From assembly GCF_014692875.1 (NCBI RefSeq), contig NZ_CP061171.1:930001-994000 (forward strand): a stretch of 64,000 bases of DNA. Reading direction: 5' to 3'. The notes under the pieces were generated by a model that had not been told where the DNA came from, ran no database searches, and was given only the letters and a program-made list of their open reading frames with translations. A program made the position numbers and the translations under genes. This document shows positions 36,358 through 48,669 of this stretch, one piece after another. Every line of letters starts with the position of its first letter. Position 1 is the first letter of the stretch. Source of the stretch: Pedobacter riviphilus. Lineage in GTDB: Bacteria; Bacteroidota; Bacteroidia; Sphingobacteriales; Sphingobacteriaceae.

Positions 36358-38343
36358 ATGAATAAATTCTTTTTTCGTGTAATCATTTTTACAGTTTTAT
36401 TGCCAGCTCTTGGAAATGCCCAAACATTGCACCTTAAATCTCCTAACGGAAAAATTGAAATGGCTTTGGAAAACGGAGCGAAAATATTATGGTCTGTAAA
36501 ACATGAAAATACAGAAGTTATTGCCCCTTCAGTTATTTCACTAATACTGGGTAACGGGCTGGTTTTAGGAAATCATGCAAAAGTTATAGGTACTAAAAAA
36601 TCAAGCGTTAATACCGTTTTTGATACACCTGTTTATAAAAAGAAAAGGGTGACTGATGAGTACAACCAGCTAACAATAAACTTTAAGGGCGATTTTGGTT
36701 TGATTTTAAGGGCCTATAACGATGGTGTGGCTTATCGTTTTTTTATCAGGAAAAAAGGAGAGATTATTGTTGAGGGCGAAGAAGCCAATTTTAACTTCAG
36801 CAAGGATCATAAAGCTTTTATTCCCTACGTACGCGATTTAAGGGAGAATAATCAATACATATCTGCTTTTGAATCTACATACGATGAAATCCCACTTTCG
36901 AAAGTTGTGAAAGATTCGCTGGTCATTTCTCCGCTTCTTGTCGATTTGGAAAATGGAAAAAAAGCAGCTATAGTAGAAGCCGAACTGGTTGATTATCCTG
37001 GTATGTTCCTGACCAGGAACAACCAGGGAGAGCACAGTTTACACGGAACTTTTGCCCATTACCCTAAAACAGAACGTTTAGGCGGATTTAATAAAATGAA
37101 TTACATGGTGACAGAAAGGGAAGCTTACCTTGCCAAAACCATTGGTAACCGCAATTTTCCCTGGAGGGCCGTTATCATAAGTGAGAATGACAGAGACCTT
37201 TTAAACAATGATATGATGCAAAAGCTCTCTAAACCCTCGCAAATCGCCGATATAAGCTGGATAAAGCCTGGCAAGGTAGCCTGGGACTGGTGGAATGACT
37301 GGAATATATCAGGAGTTGATTTTAAGGCCGGAATTAATACAGAAACCTATAAATATTATATAGATTTTGCCGCTAAAAACCACATTGAGTATGTGGTGTT
37401 GGATGAAGGATGGAGTGAAGAAACCGATCTCCTAAAAATTTCTCCCCATATAAACGTCAAAGAACTGATCAGTTACGGAAAGCAGAAAAATGTGGGCATT
37501 ATACTTTGGGCATCGTGGTATGCCATAAATAAGGTTTTAGATGATGCTTTTACCCAATATTCGAAGATGGGAATTAAAGGTTTCAAAATAGATTTTATGG
37601 ATCGCGACGATCAGAAAATGGTAAATTCTATTTATAACATCGCCAAAAAAGCCGCAGATTATAAACTGCTCATTGACTATCATGGTATGTATAAACCCAC
37701 AGGGATACAGCGTACCTATCCTAATGTTATCAATTTTGAAGGGGTAAAAGGATTGGAAAATGCCAAATGGACACCAAATGATGATATGCCCCATTATGAA
37801 ACCACAATCCCTTTCATCAGGATGCTGGCCGGCCCCATGGATTATACTCCGGGAGCAATGCGTAACGCCACAAAAGCAGATTTTCGTCCAAGTAATTCCA
37901 TGCCGATGAGCCAGGGTACAAGATCACACCAGTTAGCCATGTATGTGGTGTATGAAGCACCATTACAAATGATGGCTGATAGCCCAACAGCATATATGAA
38001 AGAGCAGGAGAGTACCAGTTTTATTTCAAAAATACCGACCACCTTTGATGAAACAATTGCTTTGGATGGAAAAGTGGGCCAATATGTCACTATAGCCAGG
38101 AAAAAGGAAAATAACTGGTATATAGGTGGATTGACAAACTGGTCTGCGAGAGTAACAACCATCGATTTATCATTTTTGGGCAAGGGTAAATTTTCAGCAG
38201 AAATTTTTAAGGATGGAATGAATGCAGATAAGGATGCTGCTGACTATAAACGCGAAATAGTTAAAGTTACCAGTGCTGATAAGCTTACCATTAATATGGC
38301 AAATGGAGGGGGCTTTGCAATCATCATTAATCCAGAAAAATAG
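36358..38343 (+). CDS. GH97 glycoside hydrolase, retaining type (second in window)
   Basis: This 661-residue protein has a signal peptide ending at GNAQ and GH97 motifs throughout: LKSPNGKIEMAL at the start, LRAYNDGVAYRFF, WWNDWNISGVDF, IKGFKIDFMDRDD with the Asp expected as nucleophile, QRTYPNVINFEGVKG with a candidate acid/base Glu, and GPMDYTPGAM. It shares these with the GH97 at 17.4 kb but is divergent, so the two are old paralogues with probably different substrates. Possible reactions are removal of alpha-galactose or beta-L-arabinopyranose. Its role in a xyloglucan pathway is not obvious and may indicate an unusual side chain. Confidence 0.87.
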   Translation: MNKFFFRVIIFTVLLPALGNAQTLHLKSPNGKIEMALENGAKILWSVKHENTEVIAPSVISLILGNGLVLGNHAKVIGTKKSSVNTVFDTPVYKKKRVTDEYNQLTINFKGDFGLILRAYNDGVAYRFFIRKKGEIIVEGEEANFNFSKDHKAFIPYVRDLRENNQYISAFESTYDEIPLSKVVKDSLVISPLLVDLENGKKAAIVEAELVDYPGMFLTRNNQGEHSLHGTFAHYPKTERLGGFNKMNYMVTEREAYLAKTIGNRNFPWRAVIISENDRDLLNNDMMQKLSKPSQIADISWIKPGKVAWDWWNDWNISGVDFKAGINTETYKYYIDFAAKNHIEYVVLDEGWSEETDLLKISPHINVKELISYGKQKNVGIILWASWYAINKVLDDAFTQYSKMGIKGFKIDFMDRDDQKMVNSIYNIAKKAADYKLLIDYHGMYKPTGIQRTYPNVINFEGVKGLENAKWTPNDDMPHYETTIPFIRMLAGPMDYTPGAMRNATKADFRPSNSMPMSQGTRSHQLAMYVVYEAPLQMMADSPTAYMKEQESTSFISKIPTTFDETIALDGKVGQYVTIARKKENNWYIGGLTNWSARVTTIDLSFLGKGKFSAEIFKDGMNADKDAADYKREIVKVTSADKLTINMANGGGFAIIINPEK

Positions 38344-38524
38344 TTAGTACCGAACTCAATTAATAAAATGCCTTTAAAGATCTTCAGATAATATTTTCAA
38401 CTCCTTGTCGTCAGCCTGAACCGAGCATTAGCGAGCTCACCGAAGGTAATTTATTTCAGGGGCTATCTGGCAAGAAGGATGCTGACCAAGATTAGCCATT
38501 AGGCCTTTAAAAAAATAGAAAAAT

Positions 38525-40093
38525 ATGAAAAGAATAATTACCCTTTTAATCATTGTTTTGGGTTGCTATCACAGCGCAGACGCCCAGGGATATAAAAACC
38601 CGGTGATTTCCGGTTTTCATCCCGACCCGAGTGTATGCAGGGTTGGCGACGATTATTATTTAGTTACCAGCAGTTTTGAATACTTTCCTGGGGTTCCGGT
38701 TTTTCACAGTAAAGACTTAATTAACTGGACAAAAATCGGCCATTGCCTTACCCGTCCTTCGCAGCTTAAATTAGCCAAATGCGCTCCTTCGGCAGGTATT
38801 TATGCCCCTACAATCCGTTATCACGAAGGGCGCTTTTATATGGTCACCACGAATGTATCCGGCGGCGGAAATTTTTATGTACATACAGATAATCCAGCGG
38901 GCGAGTGGTCTGAACCTGTTTTTGTAGAACAGGGTGGTATTGACCCTACTTTGTATTTTGAAGAGGGCAAAAGCTACTTTATATCAAACGGTAAAGGCAT
39001 TACAATCAGTGAAATAGATATTAAAACGGGAAAAAAACTTACCGAAGGCAAAATTGTATGGAATGGTACAGGTGGGCGGTATCCGGAATCACCGCATCTT
39101 TATAAGAAAGATGGTTGGTACTATCTGCTTATTTCAGAAGGAGGTACCGAATATGGACATAAAATGACCATCGCCCGTAGCAGATCTATCTATGGACCTT
39201 ATGATCCAAACCCTTCTAACCCTATTTTAACTCACATTAATGAAAATGCACAAAGTAATCCCATCCAGGGCACAGGACATGGCGATTTTGTTCAGGCACA
39301 CGATGGTTCATGGTGGGTAGTATTTCTGGGCTTTCGCCCTCAAAGTTTACTGCATCATGTATTAGGGCGTGAAACTTTTTTAGCTCCTTTAAGATGGGAT
39401 GTAAATGCCTGGCCAGTAATAAATGGTAATGGCACGGTAGATATCGATATGAATGTACCTACCTTGCCTTTAAAACCCGTTAGGCCACCGGATTATTCGA
39501 CCAATTTTGATGAAAACAAATTAGGTGTTAATTGGAACTACCTGCGAAACCCATTTATGGAGAATTATTCTCTTACCGAGAAAAAAGGTTCATTGAGGTT
39601 AAAAGCAAGCCAGGTTTCTTTAGATGAGCATGATTCGCCCACTTTTGTTGGACGCCGGCAGGAGCATATTAATTTTTCGGCTACTACTTTACTTTCGTTA
39701 AATGAGGCAAAAGAAGATGACCGGGCCGGAATGACGGCTTACTATTCACCTCAGGCACATTATGATATTTTTTTAGAAAAATCGAAAAATGGCAAATATA
39801 AGGTGTCTTTAAATTATAAAATGGGCGTACTGAACCATGTTGCACAAGAAGTCGAAATCCCTGGCGATCGTGTTTATTTACAAGTAAAAGGAGATAGAGA
39901 CTTTTACTCATTTTACTATTCTGTAGATGGTAAAGAATTTAAATTTTTAGATAAGATAAACGTATGGTACCTGAGTTCTGAAACGAATGGAGGTTTCACT
40001 GGCGTTTTAATTGGGTTATATGCCCAATCTAAAAATAAAAATACCAAAGCCTATGGCGATTTTGATGAATTTATATACAAACCAGCGCTTTAA
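38525..40093 (+). CDS. GH43 beta-xylosidase / alpha-L-arabinofuranosidase
   Basis: The 522-residue protein has a signal peptide and an N-terminal five-bladed propeller. GFHPDPSVCRVGDDYYLV supplies the catalytic base Asp (about residue 32), EQGGIDPTLYF the pKa-modulating Asp, and RYPESPHLYKKDGWYYL the acid Glu. The C-terminal beta-sandwich (about 325-520) is of the type seen in GH43 xylosidases (DUF1349-like). Known relatives in xyloglucan loci remove alpha-L-arabinofuranosyl groups, while others cut beta-xylose; the sequence alone does not separate them. It is co-directional with its neighbours, 182 bp after GH97. Confidence 0.86.
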   Translation: MKRIITLLIIVLGCYHSADAQGYKNPVISGFHPDPSVCRVGDDYYLVTSSFEYFPGVPVFHSKDLINWTKIGHCLTRPSQLKLAKCAPSAGIYAPTIRYHEGRFYMVTTNVSGGGNFYVHTDNPAGEWSEPVFVEQGGIDPTLYFEEGKSYFISNGKGITISEIDIKTGKKLTEGKIVWNGTGGRYPESPHLYKKDGWYYLLISEGGTEYGHKMTIARSRSIYGPYDPNPSNPILTHINENAQSNPIQGTGHGDFVQAHDGSWWVVFLGFRPQSLLHHVLGRETFLAPLRWDVNAWPVINGNGTVDIDMNVPTLPLKPVRPPDYSTNFDENKLGVNWNYLRNPFMENYSLTEKKGSLRLKASQVSLDEHDSPTFVGRRQEHINFSATTLLSLNEAKEDDRAGMTAYYSPQAHYDIFLEKSKNGKYKVSLNYKMGVLNHVAQEVEIPGDRVYLQVKGDRDFYSFYYSVDGKEFKFLDKINVWYLSSETNGGFTGVLIGLYAQSKNKNTKAYGDFDEFIYKPAL

Positions 40094-40198
40094 ACCAATG
40101 CAGGGTATGCTATTTTACCTGTGCAATATAACAGAAAAGGCTTATTATCTGAAAAGGCGAAAGAAAAAAGCTTGGTTTATTATGGAACAATATTATAA

Positions 40199-41989
<1,791 letters not shown>

Positions 41990-42051
41990 GGGTACTGAAG
42001 AATGTAGAGAGAACAAACACATTAACAATTAAGTAGATATTGGAATAAATT

Positions 42052-44135
42052 ATGAAAAAGTATTTAATAGCGCTCTTGTTATCAACGCTCTGTGGAATCA
42101 CAGTAAAATCGCAAACTACAGGGGCCTATTTTCCTGAAAAAGATTTAATTACCACAGGAATATATTATTACCCAGAACATTGGAAAGAAAATCAGTGGGA
42201 ACGCGATATTAAAAAGATTGCAGATATGGGGTATGAGTTTGTCCACCTTGCCGAGTTTGCCTGGTTTAAAATGGAGCCAGAAGAAGGGCATTTTGATTTT
42301 GCCTGGTTAGATAAGGTGGTTGATCTCTGCACAAAATACAAGCTTAAAGTGATCATGTGCACCCCATCAGCAACTACACCGGCCTGGATGCGCGTAAATT
42401 ACCCCGAAACTTTTATCATGGATGGGCATTATATCCGCGCAGAACATGGTACGCGGGGCCTGGCATCAATTGTTAGCCAGAAATACCGCCTGTTTGTTGA
42501 AAAAATAGTGCGTGAAATGGGAAAACGTTACGGGAAAAATAGTCAGATAACCGGATGGCAGCTTGATAATGAGCCTGATGCCAAACCCGATTATAGTCCG
42601 TCTTCTCAGGAAGCTTTCAGGCAATGGCTAAAAACCAGGTACAAAACCATTGATGCCTTAAATAATGCCTGGGGTACAGCTTTCTGGAGCCAGTGGTATA
42701 ACAGTTTTGATCAGATTATGATCCACAATACCAACCTGGTGGGATGGTGGGGAAATAACCCACATGCATTGCTCGATTTTAAGCGCTACTGTGCTGATGC
42801 ACAGGCCGAGTTTCTTGATTTTCAGGCAGGCCTGCTAAGAGATCATATTTCGAAAGCACAATATATTACTACGAATTACACAGCTGTTTCTACCGGAGCT
42901 GATCCTGGCAGAACAAAGAAAGTCGATTTTGCAGCCTACACGGCCTATCCTAATGGCGGCAGCGATAATATCGGTGAACTTGGCTTCAGGCTGGGCGATA
43001 GCAGGACATTATTATTTGCATCTTCATATTATCAGCAACTCGGAGGATTATCTGGTGTGATGGAGATTCAACCCGGTCCGGTAAATTGGGGGAGTTATAA
43101 TCCGCTGCTTTTACCCGGAACGGTACGCATGTGGTTATACCATTCATTTGCAGCAGGTGGAAAACTGGCTTGTTCTTACCGTTTCAGGCAGATATTGTAT
43201 GGTGCCGAACAATATCATTCCGGGGTGATAAAAACCGATGGTACAACACCTTCGCCAGGAGGAGAGGAGTATATTCAGTTTAATAAAGAAATAAAACAAT
43301 TGCGAAAATTGTACAAACCAGGCAAAGCAATGCCCGAAAAACTGGCTGCACGATCTACAGCTATTCTCTGGAACCTGGAAAATTACTGGACAATAGACAG
43401 GCAAAGGCAGACCAACCAATGGGATACCTGGGGATATCCTGTTAAATTTATGGAGATTGCAAAATCGCTTGGCGCACCTGTAGATATCATTAATGAAACA
43501 ACAGATTTTTCGAAATATAGCGTTGTCATCGTACCTGCTTACGAAATGGCTGATGCTGCACTGATTAAAAAATGGGAGAAATATGTTGCTGACGGGGGCC
43601 ATTTAATAATCACCTGCCGCACTGCAACCAAGAATAGGATGGGGCATTTCTGGAAGGCAAAACTGCTGCGCCGATATCAGGCCTGTTAGGAGCTGAAATC
43701 CTGGCTACAGACATGCTTTCAGGGCGTACCAGGGGCGATGTTCAGATTGGTTCAAAGCATTATGGCTGGAATAGTTGGGCAGATTTGCTTGAGGCCGGAC
43801 AAAATTCGGAGGTTACCGGCGTTTATCAGGATCAGTTTTACAAAGGCAAGTCGGCTGTAGTGAAACATAAAATTGGTAAAGGAGAGGTAACTTATATTGG
43901 CGTAGCCACAGCTGACTTTGAATTGGAAAAGGATATTTTAGCCAATACCTATACCAGTGCAGGTGCTACAACCGAAAACTACCCTAAAGGAATTTACGTA
44001 TATTGGAGAGATGGCTTTTACATGGTTGTAAACTATTCTTCAACCGATTATACATTTAATCTTCCTAAAACTGCGCAGCTTGTTATCGGAACGAAAACCC
44101 TGAGCCCTGCTGGTGTACTGGTTTGGACCGAATAA
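42052..44135 (+). pseudogene. GH42 beta-galactosidase, interrupted by a one-base deletion
   Basis: The first 540 residues (start 42052, signal ending VKSQ) are a GH42 barrel with TTGIYYYPEHWKENQWE, WQLDNEPDA (acid/base Glu) and SGVMEIQPGPVNWG (nucleophile Glu), then a trimerisation-like domain (VVIVPAYEMAD). At CTGCTGCG (43663-43670) the frame breaks: the written frame stops at 43689, while the -1 frame continues as APISGLLGAEILATD into the C-terminal domain and ends at 44135. Adding one base restores 694 residues. The truncated form keeps both catalytic residues and might still fold. Role: removal of beta-galactose in the periplasm. Sequencing error and true mutation cannot be separated here. 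Confidence 0.85.
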
Positions 44136-44206
44136 ACATGCCACAGAGCTGAGTATATCCCGGATTTTATTGTAAATTAGCAATATTAACGTTAACTAAA
44201 CGATTA

Positions 44207-44214
44207 TAAATTTG
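44207..44214 (+). promoter_or_regulatory. -7 box of the hybrid two-component regulator
   Basis: TAAATTTG fits TAnnTTTG and lies 57 bp before the start codon. A palindrome TTAACGTTAA is found about 12 bp upstream of it, near 44186-44195, possibly an operator. A -33 box is not evident. Confidence 0.4.
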
Positions 44215-44271
44215 TGCTTTAGTAGAAAGGTATTTCGTCTAAACAGACATGCCTGGTTTTAATAAAAAAAT

Positions 44272-47200
44272 ATGTTTCGGTTTTTAGCCCTGATCTGTGC
44301 GCTGGTCTGGTGTAATTTGCTTTATGCCCAGGATGATCGCTATCGGTTTTCCCGTATTGATATCACCAATGGTTTATCGGATAACCAAACAAATGCAATA
44401 TATAAAGACCATAAGGGATTTATGTGGTTTGGAACCATGTCTGGACTGAGTAGGTTTGACGGGCATGATTTTAAGATTTTCAGGCACAATTCAAAAGACA
44501 GTTCTAGTCTGCCAAATGGTTATGTGATTGGCATTTTTGAAGGGCCAGAGCAGGAGTTGTGGGTTAAATCAAACGAAGGTTTCAGTATTTATGATCATAC
44601 CACAGAAAAGTTTGAACGCTTTCAGCAGAAACATGCTAAAAAATATAAAATTCCCAACGGATACCTCAAAGATGTAAAAACAGATGGCCGGGGAAAGTTA
44701 TATTTTAACATTCAAAACCAGGGTATTTATTGTTACGATTTGAAAACTCGCTCAACTAAAGCTTTTATCCTAAAGGGGAGCTGATAGGCGAACTTAAGAA
44801 TGCTCCGATAAGCGATTTTATTGACGACTTAAAGGGTAATTTATGGGTTATTTATGCTAATGGTGTACTTGATAAATTTAACTTAAAACAATATCGGGTA
44901 ACTCATCGGTTTAATGCCGTAAATGAGCATTTTTCTGGTCAAACAAATGCTTACAACCTCAGCTGCGATTCAGCAGGCGATATCTATATTTTTAGTGGAC
45001 CCAATCCTTTTGGTCTGGTTTATCTTAATACAGCAAGCGGGGAGCTTCATTATTTTGGGAAAAAGCAAGACCATACAGGTTTAAGCTCGAAAAATGTAAG
45101 CCGTGTAATTGAAGGAGACGATGGAAATATCTGGATTGGTACCGATCATGGTGGAATTAATATCCTGGATAAAAAGACCAACCGGTTAACCTATATTTTA
45201 AATAAAGAGAACGATCTACGGAGCTTAAGCGATAACAGTATTTCTGCATTGTACAAGGATAACAATAATATTATATGGATTGGCACCTTTAAAAAAGGAA
45301 TCTGTTTTTACCATAACAGCGTTTATAAGTTTCCCGCCAATCGTTATCTGGCCGGGAAAAGTACAATAAAGAAAGATATTAATTGTTTTGCAGAAGATAA
45401 CAATGGCAATTTATGGATTGGTACCAATGGGGAGGGCTTATTGCGTTTAAACAAAACAACTGGCGAAATTACAACATACCGCAATAACCCTGAAAATAAC
45501 AACTCTTTAAGTAGTGATATTGTAGTGAATCTTGAAATAGACTATGAAGGTGTATTATGGATTGGTACTTATTTGGGGGGGCTTGATGCTTTTGATGGGA
45601 AATCTTTCAGGCATTTTAAGCCTGGCCACGACCCTGCAAGTTTGTCTGATAATCGCATTTATGCCTTGTTGGAAGATTCATACAATAGGCTTTGGGTAGG
45701 TACTTTAAATGGCGGACTCGATTTGTTGGATCGCAAGACCGGAACATTTAAACATTTTAATCCGAATATTAAAAATACACTGAATTCTTTTGTTGTTTCT
45801 TGTTTATACGAAGACAGGAATAAAAATATCTGGATTGGCACCACAGGGGGTGTTAATATTTTTGATCACAAAAGCGCTACCTTCAAATACCTGAAAAACA
45901 ATCCTGCAGATAGCAACAGTTTGATTCAGAATGATGTAAACTCCATTTTGCAGGATGCACGTGGATGGATGTGGATCGGTACAAAAGAAGGAATCAGTAT
46001 ATACGATCCGGTTAAGGGTACATTTAAAAACCTGAATGAAGCTGTAGGGCTGCCTGAAGATATGGTATTCGAACTCTTGGAGGATGAGCATCACCACATC
46101 TGGTATAGCTCACGAAAAGGTCTTTTCAAGATTTCGGTAAGCCATAACGGAAAAAATTACCATTTCAGATATAGTAAATACAACCAGTTAGATGGGCTTG
46201 AAAGTACCCAGTTTAACATCAATGCTGCGGGTAAAACCAAAGCGGGTGAACTGATTTTTGGAGGACCAAGCGGATTTAATATATTCAGGGCCAGCGAAAT
46301 CAAAAACAGCAGTGTCTCTGCTGCCTTGGTGATGACCGACCTCGAAGTGTTTTATCATAAAGTTCGTGTAGGTGAGCGGATAAACGGACATGTTGTTTTA
46401 CCCGAAACGATAACCTCGCTCAGCAATTTAAATCTCACCTACAAGGAAAATATCTTTTCAATCCAATTCGCGTTGCTCAATTATTTAAATCCGGATAAGA
46501 TCACCTATAAATATAATCTCGAAGGTTTTGATAAACGCTGGCTTACCGTTTCATCCGAACTGCGTAAGGCTACCTTTACCAACCTCGACCCGGGAAATTA
46601 TACCCTTCATGTGAGGGCTTTTAACGAAAACGATGCTGTTCCCATAGCAGAGTCGCACCTAAATATTACTGTTTCACCTCCTTTTTGGAGAACTACCTGG
46701 GCATATGTCCTGTACCTTGCAGTGATAGGATTTGCGCTACTGTATATACGCAGGAGGGGCATTAATAAACTTAGGCGGGAATTTGCTTTGGCACAGGAAA
46801 GGGCAGAAGCACGGCAGTTGCGGGAGCAAGACCGTAAAGAAGCAGAAAGATTGCGGGAACTTGATTTATTAAAGATCAAATTTTTAACCAATCTAAGTCA
46901 TGAATTCAGGACACCAATTTCCTTAATTCTTGCCCCGGTTGATAAACTATTAATTGCCGCGAAAGAAAACGAGCGTTACGGGCAATTGGCGATGATTAAA
47001 AGAAACGCAAGGCGTTTATTAAACCTGGTAAATCAGTTGCTCGATTTCCGTAAAATGGAGGAACAAGAACTGCGCCTAAACAATACCGAGGGCGAAGTGG
47101 TGTCTTTTATTAAGGATGCCACAGATTCTTTTTATGATCTGGCAGAACGTAAGCAGATAAAACTGACTTTTGCCAGTCCAATCGAAAGCCTATATGCTTA

Positions 47201-48443
47201 TTTCGATCAGGATAAAGTAGAACGTATAGTATTTAATTTGCTTTCCAATGCATTTAAGTTTACTCCGGCCGGCGGAAAAGTAGAGGTTATGCTGCATAAG
47301 CGGTTAAATAAAACGGAAGATGGTAAAATTCTACTGGAATTAAAGATACAGGATTCTGGAATAGGTATTCCGGCAGAAAAACAAGCACAAATTTTTGATC
47401 GCTTTTTTCAACATGAAACCTCTGCATCCATTCTTAACCAGGGGTCTGGAATTGGCCTTTCCATTACCAAAGAATTTGTGAAAATGCAGGGCGGTGAAAT
47501 AACTGTAGAAAGTGAACCTGGTCAGGGTACCTGTTTTACGTTACAGCTCCTGTTATCGCCTGTCGTAGAAGAACAGTCGGTTCACAGCAATGCTGAAGAT
47601 TTATCCCTTCAATATGATACGGATGAAAAGGAAAAAACGGAGAAAGAGCCTGCAGATAAACGTGTGCTAACAAAAAATACCCCGGTGATTTTGTTGGTAG
47701 AAGATAATGAAGATTTTAGATTCTACCTTAAAGATAATCTGAGTACCTATTACAAAATAGTAGAGGCCTCAAATGGAAGGGAAGGCTGGCAAAAAGCATT
47801 GGCATTGCATCCGCATTTGATTGTTTCGGATATCAGTATGCCAGAAATGAGCGGTACAGAACTTTGTGCGAAATTAAAATCAGACGAGCGGACAAAACAC
47901 ATCCCGATTATCCTGTTAACGGCTTTAACAGCTGAAGAAGAACAATTGAAAGGATTGGAAACTGGGGCAAACGATTATATGACCAAGCCCTTCAATTTCG
48001 AAATTCTGCACTCAAAGATCAAGAATCTCCTTACGCTGCATCAAACCTTTAAAAAAACCTATTCCAGACAGGTTAGCATGTCGTCGCCAGAAATGGAAAT
48101 CGAATCAGAGGATGTAAAATTCCTAAATACTGCATTGTTATACATTGAAGAGAACCTCCATAATTCCCAGTTATCTGTTGAAGATCTGAGTAGCCATATG
48201 GCGATGAGCAGGGTTTCGCTCTACAAAAAATGCCTGAGGGTTACCGGTAAAACCCCTGTTGACTATATCAGATCCGTTAAACTCGAAAAGGCGGCAATTC
48301 TACTGGAAAAAAGTACTAAAACCATATCCGAAATATGTTACATGGTTGGTTTTAGTACGCCAAATTATTTTGCAAAAGCATTTAAGGCAAAATACAATGT
48401 ACTCCCTTCAGAATATATAGCAGAAAAAAGGAATTTGAGCTAA
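44272..48443 (+). pseudogene. Hybrid two-component system regulator, interrupted by a one-base deletion
   Basis: The gene encodes a signal peptide, a periplasmic beta-propeller with many two-component regulator repeats (WIGT- and LWIGTN-type motifs), a Y_Y_Y domain (YKENIFSIQFALLNY), a membrane helix (YVLYLAVIGFALLYI), HisKA (His in TNLSHEFRTPI), HATPase (SGIGLSITKEF), a receiver (Asp in IVSDISMPEMSG) and an AraC-type HTH (ISEICYMVGFSTPNYFAKAFK). The frame breaks near GCTTTTATCC (44761-44770). An added T gives KAFYPKGELIGELKN and a 1390-residue protein. Such regulators sense a signature oligosaccharide in the periplasm and activate the adjacent locus. As written, the 3' part from about 45249 lacks the signal peptide. 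Confidence 0.88.
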
Positions 48444-48460
48444 AAACAAATTCCTTTTTT
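48424..48460 (+). terminator. Terminator at the end of the hybrid regulator gene
   Basis: AAAAAAGGAATTTG (48424-48437) pairs perfectly with CAAATTCCTTTTTT (48447-48460). The stop codon sits in the loop, and the T run forms part of the arm. It separates the regulator from the GH31-GH3 unit. Confidence 0.8.
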
Positions 48461-48551
48461 AAATATATTCTTTTATCACAAAACAATAAATAAAGTGAAT
48501 TACGCTTCCAACACGATTTAAAGGGCTAAAATGGCTTAAGGTTGCATGGTG

Positions 48552-48580
48552 TTAACATTTCTACTTACATATTTAACATT
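48552..48580 (+). promoter_or_regulatory. TTAACATT direct repeat upstream of GH31, candidate activator site
   Basis: TTAACATT occurs at 48552-48559 and 48573-48580, 21 bp apart. The upstream copy lies in TGTTAACATTTCTAC, nearly identical to TGTTAACATTTGTAC before the susC at 10.9 kb. The second copy begins exactly 36 nt before the -7 box, the same distance as at susC. The two genes probably share an AraC-type activator. Confidence 0.6.
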
Positions 48581-48608
48581 ACTGCTCTGTGTCCAAAATG
48601 TGGTATTG

Positions 48609-48616
48609 TAGTTTTG
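48609..48616 (+). promoter_or_regulatory. -7 box of the GH31-GH3 operon
   Basis: TAGTTTTG matches TAnnTTTG and lies 53 bp before the GH31 start. There is no TTG at the expected -33 position, consistent with activator dependence. Confidence 0.55.
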
Positions 48617-48669
48617 AAACATAAAAATCAAACAACATTATTCTAACCATTTAACACACTATCCCTTTT

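Noticed and set aside
45249..48443. Hybrid regulator as a separate shorter gene
   Set aside because: The same frame extends upstream to about 44763 with good propeller sequence and joins the 44272 start after adding one base.
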